A stretch of 64,000 bases of DNA, from contig VWZS01011036.1 in NCBI GenBank assembly GCA_013397075.1, forward strand, positions 85,859 to 149,858, in the 5' to 3' direction. The DNA comes from Rhabdornis inornatus (lineage: Eukaryota; Chordata; Aves; Passeriformes; Rhabdornithidae). This document shows positions 1-49,934 of this stretch, piece by piece. Each line of letters opens with the position of its first letter. The first letter of the stretch is position 1. The notes beneath the pieces are model-generated. The model did no database searches. It saw nothing but the letters and a program-made list of their open reading frames with translations, and was not told the DNA's origin. Position numbers and translations under genes: made by a program.

Positions 1-447
1 GAATACATCTAATATTGGTCTTGTCAGTAATGTGTTTCATCAAATCATTCTCTCCAATAGAAGTAAAGCAACAACAATGTGTACATAATAAATGATATTT
101 TTGTGGAGAGTTGCATAAGCTAAGTGACAGATTTGTTTTATAACAGGTCCCACCTGAGTCAATGAGAGAAAAAATAGCCATGACAAAGGTGATAAGCACT
201 GATGTTCCTCTGAAAAGACAGAATGTGATCTCAACCGTATTAAAAGGAAATGCTAATAAAGTGAACTGTAACCTCAACTGTTATTTGGCATCTTACTGGA
301 GGTCTAATTTTGAAAATGGAAAATTTTAAAAATGTTTTTACAGTATTATTAAAATCTAAAATGTGTGTGTGTTGTCTTCCAAAGAAGTTACCTCCAAATT
401 TGCATTTTTCAAGGTTTTTCTTTTCTTCATTTTTGTTTCCTTAATAG
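1..447 (+). other. GABRG2: GABRG2 intron 1, 3' end
   Basis: This AT-rich intronic sequence ends in a pyrimidine-rich acceptor, TTTGTTTCCTTAATAG, at 432-447. I see no exon in it. The first coding exon must lie upstream of the window, because exon 2 opens with the last base of a split codon. The open frame reading back into the intron has no suitable start or signal peptide. Confidence 0.85.
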
Positions 448-38921
<38,474 letters not shown>

Positions 38922-40645
38922 AAGCAGTAGGAAATCAGTGATACAAGCCTTACTCACTGAATTTCTTAGAGAGATGGTTTCCTAAATCCACCTGACGTAT
39001 TTATGATGCGCTTTTTAGTGATCTGAATTCTTTAGTGCCACAATCCCGTAAATATCAGTCATATCATTTGTCCAAAAATTGCCATCAGGTTATTGTGAAT
39101 TACATGTCCATTCCACATGCCAAAATAATTTAAAAATAAAATAATGTCAGTAGGTAATATACACCTATACCTGCTGGAATAGAGAGAAACAGGGCAGAAT
39201 AGGCAAGGCGAGCATAGCAACATCACTTAATAGTTGATATTTGGAATCAATCCTGTGATTCCAAACAGGAGTGAGAGAGAGGAGAATTTCCAGGTAAAGT
39301 GCTGTACAGTTAATATTGGCTATAATTACGCCATAGCTTTATTCTCGTGGGCTTTTCTTTCTGGAAGAGTCATCTCTCACTTTGAATAGGTATTATTAAG
39401 CAAGGAAAATTAGCTTCTACTCCCACCAAGATGAAAACAGACCTTACCCTTTGCCATCCCTTTAAGAGATGTAACATGTACAATGCTGTAAATATTGTAA
39501 TACCTTATAGTACATAAAGCCTAATGCATGCATCTTTTGGGGGCCAAAATAATGAAAAAGGTACCATAAAATTTTGTCTTTTATTTTGTGTCTCTGGATG
39601 TGCTATTGTAATTGAAATATGGACAAACCTAATTTTCTTTTTTCTTGAAAAATTGCCCCTCTCCCTCATGCATGGAAGATCCAAGCAGACAGCACCGTCA
39701 TGCAAGATATTAGAGAAGCCTTAAGGATTCAACTAAATAACATAGACAAATCTGTATGGCCAATATAATAGCTCATAAAGTGTAATGTATGTGTCCTCTG
39801 CAGTTGTAACCTTCATTTCCCATTAATAGTGTTGCTATATTTCAATCGAATCTCCAGAAATTATACATTGCAAGATCAGCTTCTGAATCTAATCCATGTG
39901 CTTCTACTATTGTTCTCTTCCCATGTTGAGCTCCACTTTTTCCCTTACACAAGTGTTTGTGGGGACTTTTATTCTTTAATCCAGTACAGGAAATAGCTTT
40001 TATTCTAGACATTATTTTTACAAAAGAGCTTCAAGTTAATCTTGAAACATTAGTCCTTCTATTGTATATATACACACAATTCTCTGCCCATCCATGTCCT
40101 TGATCAGCAATAGCTGTTGTCAGTGCTAATTTCACTCAGTGAGTACCTTTACTAAAACAAACCTTTGCCATGGCTAGCACAGAGTTGATAGATAGCCTTG
40201 AAAATAAAAGGGAGCAGAGGGTGTCTTGGCTACTAAATCACATGTATGCAGTTACGTATTTAAAACCTTCAACCCACCTGGGTGAGTCTTGAAAACCACT
40301 GGTTTTCAGAACCTGTATGATGCTCAATTATGCAACCTTAAGCACATGTAAATATGACTGATGTTTTTTTTTTAATTGTCAAAGATGCAAAATGCCACCT
40401 CCAGAAAAGTGGGCTTGCAGCTTGAAAAGGGAGACCTATAACTTATCACTACAGAATTATTATTAATTGAAATGGAGGAAAAGGAAAGTTTTCCAATGTT
40501 TGTATAATTTTGGAAACAAAAATGTTTAAAAAATGAATCTCTCTTGATCATCAGTTGCTCCTATTCCGATGTATTTGGAAACATTTTAATAAAGGAATTG
40601 CACACACCTGTGGACTTTTTCAATAAAACTGCTGCACTCAACTCC
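38922..40645 (+). other. GABRG2: GABRG2 3' UTR (end inferred)
   Basis: About 1.7 kb of AT-rich non-coding sequence runs from the stop codon to two close AATAAA hexamers. The open frames inside are short and overlap on both strands, so I do not call genes. Cleavage probably falls 10-30 bases after one of the signals; RNA data would set the exact end. Confidence 0.65.
40588..40627 (+). terminator. GABRG2: Tandem polyadenylation signals
   Basis: AATAAA occurs at 40588-40593 and 40622-40627, followed by a T/G-rich stretch (TTTTTCTGTGATGAGTTTGT, from 40650). This is the best-formed mRNA 3'-end signal after the stop codon. Other AATAAA hexamers occur earlier but lack comparable downstream sequence. 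Confidence 0.6.
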
Positions 40646-40837
40646 AGTTTTTCTGTGATGAGTTTGTCAAAAGCCTGCTTTGAGAACTGGACTGCTTGAC
40701 CAGTTGGATTAATCAACTACCTAAATATAAGTTACTATAATCCTTATAACCCTCTGCATTGTCTCATTTTGTAGTCAAATGACTCACACATAACTTTCAA
40801 GAATGAAGACTAACTCTTTTGAAGGTTATCTTATTCT

Positions 40838-40885
40838 AAAAAAAAAAAAAAAANNNNNNNNNNNNNNNNNNNNNNNNNNNNNNNN
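40838..40885. other. Poly-A run and assembly gap (32 N)
   Basis: Sixteen A are followed by 32 N at 40854-40885. The gap probably reflects a homopolymer or low-complexity stretch that was not resolved. It lies about 200 bases past the likely GABRG2 cleavage site and does not interrupt coding sequence. Confidence 0.95.
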
Positions 40886-43800
40886 TCACTGAATTGGAAG
40901 TATTCTAAAGAGAAATAACCTTCCTTTATCTAGTTAGAGAGTCTCCACTATCTGAGTTAGTGCCAATCACCTTTCACATGGGAAGGTGTTTCAACTGGTA
41001 CCAGACTGATTTCTAATTTTTTTCCCAGTAGTCAATGATTTAAGAGCTTTCTTTTATTTTCTTGCAATTAATAAGGGTGACCAATGTTATACATTTAAAG
41101 TTTCAATTTTTTCCTGCTCTCATATAGGTTTTATACATATCATTATGAAAGTCAGCCCAAACCAGCCCTTTAATGCCCTCACTCCAAGTGCATTTTGGTT
41201 AACATACACAGAATTTTTTTGGTCATGATCTGTGGAATTAATGTGACACTAAGCACTTTACCCTAGTTCAGCCATCAGGTTACCTGTGCCTAAGAAAATC
41301 TGCAGTACTGATGAAGCAGATATAATAGTGAGGAACAAATGATCCGATCCCTCACTTGTGCAAGTTTGGCTTCTCCGTCCAGCAAGGGAGAAGTTAAGAA
41401 TTTATATATTCCCATCTCAATAATGCAAACCACACAAACTGGAAAACTGTGCCACATCTGCCTTAAGGATGTGAATGAATTTTGCTCACCGTATATCATG
41501 ACACAAAGTAAAGGAAATAAGACCCTAATCAGTCATTACCCATAACCTCGCTCCTGCCATGCATACTGAGTGGATTTGTAATTTCCTCCTGGGGAAAATG
41601 GAGTGGTTCATGACAAAACACATAATTCCCAGTAAGAAATTGACACCAAACTGCAATCTAGTGCTAAGTGTTCCTCTAACAGGGATTATTTTAGCTATTC
41701 AGTAGAGAAACAAACCTTTGTGTTGTAAAGCCAGATTGCTACCACAGTAAACAAAACAGTAGGCAAAATAACATCTGGGTGTGATAAGTGCTATTATTCA
41801 GAAGAAAACTGCCCAGAAACCTATCTATATAGACACATTCATGTATACATTGTATAGAAAACATTATGCTAATATATACATTATACATACTAACTCTCCC
41901 AGTTGTATTTCAGGTAGAAACTCTCTCCTGATACACCAGGCTTGCTGAGATGTTTTCAAGCTCATCACAATGCAAGTAAATATTACTGCTCTGGGATATG
42001 TCTGAGGATTTTCCAATTGGCATTGGAAGTTTTATCAAGTATACTCTAGTGGCACAATTATTTACTTGCCATTTATATTCCAAGAGTATGTAATATTCTG
42101 ACCAAGACAAGACACTGTTGTCCCAGGGATTATACTAAAACAGGACACCTTCAAAGCATTTATAAATCTTCACACATTTATAACATTTACAAACCCAGAC
42201 TGTAAATAAAGAGCTGGTATTCAGGAAGATTATGTGACTCAACAATAGTTCTCCTATTTTTTATGTTAGCCAGCACCAAAAATATATATTTTGCCAAGCA
42301 AGTACGGAATAATTTTAGCCTCTGTACAATAAAAAAAAAATGCTAAAGATACACACACACACTAAAAAGGGGGACAAGGAGTCTTTTTTAAAATCCACTC
42401 CACCTCATTTCCACCTTATTTTCCCACAGTTACATAAATCATGTATGTTACATTTTATAACACGGCTGGACTGGCCCAATAACAATGGGTGTCAGTTTCA
42501 ATGACACAGCTATTGCAACAACTATTGGAGGTCCAAATATTTAGACGTCCTTCCACCTGTGCCCCCAAAGCCCTTCATTATTAAAACAAGTAGAAAAAGA
42601 AAGAAGTATACTTATAAAATAATTAGGCAAGTGAATAATGTAAAAAAAGGAACAAGAAAGCTCTGTTAGCTGCACAAATTTTAGTGGATAGCATTGTTTT
42701 ATATGGAACAAAAATTATTTTGGAAAATACAGTTTTGGATTATCTGCCTTACCACCAAATCTGGGTTTTGTAGGACCATGGTAGAGATGAGCTGCAAAAA
42801 AGGATTGGAAGTCGATAAGCATGGACTTTTCCAGGTTTGCTGAAGAGTTTCTCATGCTTCAGAGAAAAGGCAGGACAATGTGGAAAAAGAATTTGTGGGA
42901 GAATTTGGCAGTTAAGGAGAGAAACTGAGGCTTTATTAAGCTGATCTGCTCTATCCAGGCTGCAGCTGAGAACTGAATTAGACAAGCAAGCAAAATAATT
43001 TGTGCATTAATGGACTAAAGTGGCAGCCCAGAACAACAAGATAAGAAGGCAAATTAAAGGCAAAGTGATCTACAGAAAATAATTTTCAAGGCTAAAATAA
43101 TGAAGGTTGCAGTTCTCTGAACTTTTAATAGAGTACCTTTGGGATTCAGGCTTCATCTACATGCATGAAGGATCAAATTTTAGTGATGCCATGGTAGAAA
43201 GTTAAAGTTATTTGGAAATTAATAGCTACAAGATGAGGTCTTAATGAAAAAGAAAGGCTGTTTGTGGGCTTCTGCAGTTGAGCGACCAAAGCCTGTTATT
43301 TTAAACTAAGGCATCATCCAAGGCAGAATCCAGTAGTAAGAGTAAAGAAAAGAAGAAAAGCAAAATATGAGGAATCCATCTAAACACCACCTAATTACAG
43401 CCCAGGGGACAAAATAATATTTTAAAAATAAGTATTGTCTTTCAGACAAAATTTCAGTCGCTTTGCTGAGAATTTAATTAAATTTTATGAAAAGCTGCAC
43501 AGATAAATTGGTTTATTATACCCATGAGAGATCTATTGTTCCATTTATAAAAATTAAAAGCCAGTGCACTTTCCCCTCCTTATTTATAAGGCTTCTGTAG
43601 ATGAAAAGATTTAGACTTCCTACTTACACATTACTGTGGGGCTTTTTTTTAAAGTCAAGATTTACAATGAAAAACATACGTGTTGAATATGTAAAAGAAA
43701 GCTCATGACCTTTAAATGATCCTGAATAACAGACATGAACTAAAAGCTTGCTTACAAGTCAGAAAACAGATTTGAATAATTCATTCCAGAATGTCGAATT

Positions 43801-44156
43801 ACTTCACAAAAATACATTAAAAAAGGTTGTCTCTTGTGGGAAAAATACCCAGACCACAGTATGTTAGACTGGATTAGGCATTCTCATTTGGATTCACATA
43901 AAATTCATATTGATTATCAAAATGAGAAAAGTAAATAAGAAAATATTAATATAGCTTTAATTCAGCCACTATGAAAAACATTAGAAATATTGATCTTTCC
44001 ACCCGACAAATGCTTTTTAATACTGGCATATGAAACCTGTATCTAATGAGATTTAATCTGCCATCACTCTCTTTAGAATTTTCAACCATATACTATAAGC
44101 CTAACTATAGATTCAGCTATTTTGCTGTGAGAAGCCTAATCTTAATTTACCCATAG

Positions 44157-44215
44157 GAAAAAAAAGGAACAAAACCCAAAACCCCACAAAAACACCACCA
44201 ACCTTCCCCAAAAAG
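44157..44215 (+). repeat. A/C-rich tract
   Basis: The + strand is mostly A and C, with CCCAAAACCCCAC-type words. It is low complexity and similar in style to the tracts inside GABRG2. Confidence 0.7.
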
Positions 44216-45183
44216 GCTCCAAATCAAGACTTATTTAATTCCTAAAATGAGATACAAGCACAAAGACATCCACACAGCTAATATATTTACAAGATGTCTA
44301 GAAAAATAGCAAATCGGGCTATAAACTGCTTGAAAGCCAGACAGACCTGCTAGGGAGGATTTAGCATAGCTGGATACTTTGCTGTATTAAAGAACAAAAA
44401 AATACCATGTAAATTTACCATGCTTTTACTAAGATTTTGGTTTTTTAAGTCTCCGTGTTTGTGTTGACAAAACAATGCATATCCACGATCTCTCAGAATT
44501 CATTTCAGTGCTTCCCTTAGGATTAGAAGGGAAAGACTAGACAGATGGTTTTAGCATTTCTACAATCTCATAAACCTATTCCAATTTCAAAAGCTTTTCT
44601 GCTTCTCATTCTTGTTCTACTTATATCCCAACTCTCAATCTGCTGCCACAGTGAGATTTCTTATAGAAGAGAGCATTCTCCTTGTGCTCTTTCCAATTCC
44701 TTTGCTCTCAGTACCATTCACCCGAATTTGATGGCTTCCTGCTGATTTAGCAGTTCTGGTTCTTTCTTGCACAAATGATTCTGTCCCAAAAATCACCACC
44801 CCACAGTTTCACCTAAATTGGTGATTCCATTTCAACCCTGAAAAATTATTGTAATTTGAAAACTATTACTTCTAAAAAAAGCTATAAGTGAAATCATAAA
44901 ATTAATGGACTTGATATCAGGAAACAAAACAGAGGTAAGACAGAACAACTGCTAACTATAAGCTCACTTTTATTTTACTTGCTTTCAGGAGAGCTGATGA
45001 CAGTTCTTGTTAAGGCCCATCCCTCTATGCTGAATTGCATATAGAAGAAATAAGCCTAAAAATTGAGAACACTCCACAACATGAAACTGCAGCAAAACCC
45101 ACTTAAGAAACAGTCATGTAGTTATATAAAAGGGTTTTTCCCCCCTTTTTTTTCCTACAGATTGTTTTGTAAATATACCACAG

Positions 45184-45292
45184 CAAAAAAAAAAACCAAG
45201 ACAACAACAAAAACCAAACAAACCAAACAAACAAACAAAAAAAAAACCCCACCAAAACAAAACAGAAAAACAAACAAAAAAACCAACCCAAA
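45184..45292 (+). repeat. A/C-rich (CAAA)n-like tract
   Basis: The + strand is nearly all A and C, with CAAA units near 45213-45240 and a single G in the last 90 bases. It is preceded by a pyrimidine run at 45135-45153. Confidence 0.85.
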
Positions 45293-48200
45293 TTTATGAA
45301 AACAAACTACAAATAATTTTAAGTACACCTCCAATTGTGGTTTGTTAAAATAAATTGCTTACTTCTGAATTTACTGTAGAAACATCCTAAATCAGGCTTT
45401 GTTACAAAAGGGGAATGAGCACCAGAGAGTGTGACTGTATTTGTTCTGCTCCCCTCCAGGTCCTACAGAGCATTTGCACAGACAGGTCCAAAACACCTCA
45501 TGGGTGGTTACCTGAAGAGAATATAACATGGGAAACACATTAGCTCAAGCTACAAATCTATCAAAAATCTGTAAAACAGATAGCAAAATTATGCTAAGAA
45601 AACACCTTGCAAACTCGTAGTACACTCAAAGGAATTTGTTTCAAACTACTCAGCATGATCTGCCATAACTGATGAGAACTTCCTATATTTGAAGAGTCAT
45701 CTTGTTCTAGTGTATTTGCCTGTGCTCTAACAAAAAAAAAAAAAACCACTTTTAGGCACTGGAAAGTTTTTCTGTCCTCTGGAACACTCACTCTCAAGAG
45801 GCAGGGCAGTTTGTCCTTCGAGCTGTTGTCAACCTCATACCTAGCACTTGCATGCAAAGAAACAAATCTGAGTCCCAAATACATCTGAAAGTAGAACTAA
45901 ACAGAATTCAAAAAATAGACTTTTTTTTAACCAAAATCATGGCTTCCTTCCAAAACCCTCTAAAGAGACTTCTTACTTGCCCATGAAGTAATTGGGTGTG
46001 CTACAGCCTGAGCAAGCTGGAGGTCCCAGCCACTGCCAGACTGAGTTATTACTCGAGTGCTACTGTCACCTCCTCCTTCATCTCTTCTGGCCCAGTGTTC
46101 TAAACCAGTGCACTAACACAAGTCCTGAGAAGCATGAGAAAGCACAATGTGGAAAAGGTAATATGATTTGAAAGATTCAGCATCAATGATAAACACGGAA
46201 ATTTATTAGCTATTCAGTGTTATTATTTTGTAATAGGTAACTATAAAGGGATGTTTCTACATATAATTTTTAAGAACCAGAAGTTTTTTCCTCTTCTTTA
46301 CATAGTTTCTGACTGTTTCTTTTAGCATTGGTATCAGCAGTTGGGACCAAGTATTGCAAAGGGTAAATGCCACATTTCTTCTGTAATTGCATAACTTAGA
46401 CCTATTGAGAAGTGAACAAAACTACAATATGCCTGTCTGGTAAAGTAGTGAAGTGGTTGGCCCTGTTCAAAATCTCTGAAATTTGAAAATAATCTGATCA
46501 GCTTTTTATTTTCTGTGTTGGCAACTTTGTCCTTTACAGAGAATTTAAAGATAAAACAGGTAATTTAAGAATAAAATCCATCCCAAACCTGAAATAAGAT
46601 TTGCTATGGTAGTATTTCCTAGGGGATAAGCTGAATTCAAGCTCATTGCATGAACATGCAGTTTAGCCTCTGAATGGATGTTTCTCCTACCTGCACAAAG
46701 GGGAAGAGCCAATAATGCTGAGTTAATGCAGACACATGGGTTTTGATTATGTAAACAGGCTGAAGTTCACATCCCATGTACACATGAGATAATTGTAAAA
46801 ATTCTTCTGGGGATTTTGCCAAATAAATGCTAAGTACTCTGTTATTGCTCCTTCTACCTTCCCTCCCACTCTCCCTGGCATCCAGGCACAGAAGAAATGA
46901 GATCTCAGTACTCTTCAATTCTTACATGGTGGAAAGGAAAAGTACAAGGGAAGAAGATGCTCTTTTTCAAGATGCCCTTATTTTACCCTGTCATCCAAAA
47001 AACCCCTGAGAAAAACCCACAGAACTAAAAAGTAGTATTTGGGAAGAAGTTTTAAAAAATAAAAACTCTAAATTACTTTGCAATGAACTTTTCTAGGTAA
47101 AGAAAAAGGCAAGTATTGGCAGCTTATTTTCTGTTCTCTTTTTGTCTTTCTAATCATCTTAGAAAAACTCAAACCATAGTTATTTAGTAAATTATTGTTG
47201 ATAGACTATCATGGCCATTCCTGTAAGAAGTACTACCAGATCTCTACAAAATTTGATTATTAGTACAATTAAATAATTCTATCCTATCTGAATCACTTAG
47301 CACAGTTCAAATAAATGGATTGACATTCTGATGTTGTCTAGAAAATTTATTCAATGAACATTTTGAAACAGAAAAGGAAAGTACCCCTGTCTCAGCTTTA
47401 GTAACAAAAATCTAACTAACTTGAAAAGTTCTGTTTAATTCATAGGTAGCAGGCAAAATATTAATCAGAATGCTAATAAAAATCATTCATGCCACAGTAG
47501 AACAGAATTAATTTTATTCTAAACAGCAACAGTTTCTAAAGATATTCTGGAATTATTACCAGTTATAAGGAATAAAGAGTTAATATTCATTACTGTGTTT
47601 CACACTCATATCTTTAATATGTTTTCTCTACCACTAAACGTTTAAAGCACCAGCTGGGGATACCATTTTCATAGGTAAGTTTAACCATACTACATATTTT
47701 ACAGTAAATATTGAAAACAAGAAAGTGAGCCATTTTATGATATTCATAAACATTACCCACATATTCTTCGGGAAATATCACTCTGCCTGGAGAGTAGCTG
47801 AAGTGTTGCTTTGCATTATTAAGCTGTCTAGCAAACTGCCCAACCCCATTAAGGAGGGAAGCACTATGAATGTCACCTCTAGACAGAAGCAGACCCATTT
47901 GTCTCAAGGGATTTTTGGTTTGGGTGTTTTTGTAGGTTGGGGGATGACATATAAAGATATACTGCATTATTCATTCTATTTTGAATCTAAAATGTCTCTT
48001 TACATCAAGTTAACAAAGCCTATAGCAACCTATAGCCAACATTCAGGCTCTTTCAGCTTATTTATTAACCTTATGAAATTATTCACCTTAGTTGCTTACC
48101 AGCAGCAAGCAAATACAATCTCACATGTCAGAACAGGACACTCGTGGGCAGCGTAAATCCCAGGATTTAGTTTCTCTGTCCCCATACTCATTCCCTAATC

Positions 48201-48861
48201 ATTGACTAATAATGTTACATAAAATTAAGATTTTCCAGTTTCAAAAAACCAGAATCCTCCTCTAGGTGATCACCCTACAATTGTACCTGATATTAACTCA
48301 TCAAGGCAGTCTTGGAATAAATTCCATTTGCTACCATAGAAACCAAGGATGTAGACTCTACACCCCTTCCCTTGAGTTTAATCCATTTAAGACTGAAATA
48401 CATATTTGGAGGCAATGAGGAACAGAAAATGTATTTCTGAAAGCTGTCTTTGAAGAAGAATAAAAGGAGGAAATTAATGTAAATCTACTGGATAGTTTCT
48501 GCACTGACTAGGACAAAATGACAAAAGTCACAAGGGAGACAGAGACTGCAGCAATCCTGGACACCTGCACAGAAATTTCCACCTATAGTGCTCTATCTCC
48601 ATGATCTGCAAGCAAAACCAGGATAAATTGGCTCACACTGCCGAGCAATTATTCCTAACAAGAACTTTTCTGATGATACTGCTATTGGGAGAAGTGGCAA
48701 ATGCAAGGGCCATTTGTTCAAGCCTCTTCTCACTTCTTCCATTCTTTCAGCTGATTCTTTTCCTCCTTGACCTGTTTTACTGACTGTGGAAAAAGTGAGA
48801 AAACACCAAGAGACACAATTTGCCTTTCTTGTATATATCAAAATTATAAGCAAAGGACATC

Positions 48862-48884
48862 AAATGGCTCTCAAGGAGCCATTT
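48862..48884. repeat. 9-bp perfect hairpin
   Basis: AAATGGCTC and GAGCCATTT are separated by a five-base loop. It is short and has no obvious context. Confidence 0.6.
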
Positions 48885-49253
48885 AAGGTTTCTTACTGTG
48901 CAATTAAAAAACAACTTTCTAGTTTCACTAATTGGAAAAAAAAAAGTTTTGTTTGACAAAGCATCACAAATTCATTTCTTTTGTTGGTGTAGAAATCTTT
49001 GCTTGACTAATACTGTAAGTCTAAATGATTGCATATGATATGAGGGGTCACACAGCTTCCCAGTGCACAAAACTTAGGCTAAAATAAAACAAGGCATGTT
49101 ACTCTCAGGTGAAAAGGAACCTGATTTCATAACAAGATGAACAGCATAAAAGATCAGATATAAACCCACAACAACTAAATATGAACATCAAAATATATTG
49201 TCTTTATGTCAGACAACATGATTAAAAAGTAATAGCTTCCAATAAGAGTGCTT

Positions 49254-49934
49254 TGTTGCATCGTGTTATTTTGCTTCTGTTTTCCCTTTGTTAAATGGTT
49301 TGTTCCTATGTTAAAACCCCCTATTGATTATAGTAGTGGTTGCCCTAATCCCCACCTTTACCCTATCAGTCAGCCCCAATCCCCTCCCACTCCTCTAGAA
49401 TGTTCCCCATCCATCGCCCTTATCCACTCCTCTACAACTGTCAATCCCCGCTGGCCCCTCCCAAACCTCCAGTATGTTCTGTGTCAGTTATCCCCTCCTC
49501 GGTTACTCATTTGATGTCTCTGTGTATTCCTCGCCTATGTTTTCCCCATTGGTTAATTATGTATTCAGTCCCGCCTTGTGTTACGCCCCTGAGTTGTTGT
49601 GATTGGTTGCTGTAATGTACCCTCCCCTGGGGGAGGTCCCGTATTTAAGTTGCTGCACGTCCTTTCTCTGTGCCTTTTGTGGTATCCTCCCCTCCCCTTC
49701 CCTTTGGTTGTCTCCTGTTCCCCCCGTCCCTCCAATAAACCTATCCTGGACCCACAAAAGGACTCCCCCGGATCCTTTATTCTTCCCCGGACGCGCTGCC
49801 AGCCAAGAGGGCTCTCAGCCCTAGCTGCACTCCTGGTTCTCTGCCATCCGGGAGGCGGCCCACTCTCGGCGCTGGTCTCGCCTAGAGAGCTAGCTGGGCG
49901 AACTGAGCTCGAGTGGAAAAGGCGAGCCGCGTCA
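49254..49934 (+). mobile_element. Solo LTR of an endogenous retrovirus, well preserved
   Basis: This 681-base block differs sharply from its AT-rich surroundings: C-rich, with many intact CpGs. It has TG...CA ends and LTR features in the right order. A C-rich U3 carries two inverted CCAAT boxes (ATTGG at 49548 and 49602). A TATTTAA box follows at 49642, then an R-like C/T-rich stretch, an AATAAA at 49734 and a GC-rich U5. Flanking hexamers GTGCTT (49248-49253) and GTGTTT (49935-49940) match at 5 of 6 and look like the target-site duplication. No primer-binding site or retroviral gene follows, so this is a solo LTR, formed when two LTRs recombine. The open frames across it are shadows. The family name needs a repeat-library search. 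Confidence 0.83.
49642..49739 (+). promoter_or_regulatory. LTR promoter TATA box to polyadenylation signal
   Basis: TATTTAA at 49642-49648 lies 36 bases after the nearer inverted CCAAT box, and AATAAA is at 49734-49739. The spacing fits a retroviral R region in which transcripts start after the TATA box and end just past the AATAAA. Whether it is active cannot be read from sequence. Confidence 0.6.

Larger units (their letters stand above)
40886..49253. other. Intergenic, no gene seen
   Basis: This AT-rich sequence lies downstream of GABRG2. It holds two A/C-rich tracts (44157-44215, 45184-45292), a short CA repeat near 42350 and a 9-bp perfect hairpin at 48862-48884. The longest open frame (47725-48156, 143 codons) has no recognisable domain and an overlapping frame on the other strand, as expected by chance. 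In other vertebrates GABRG2 sits at the edge of its receptor cluster, so a gene-poor flank is expected. Confidence 0.7.

Noticed and set aside
47725..48156. 143-codon open frame, the longest outside the gene
   Set aside because: It has no recognisable domain and overlaps a 117-codon frame on the other strand. One frame of this length is expected by chance in about 64 kb of AT-rich DNA.
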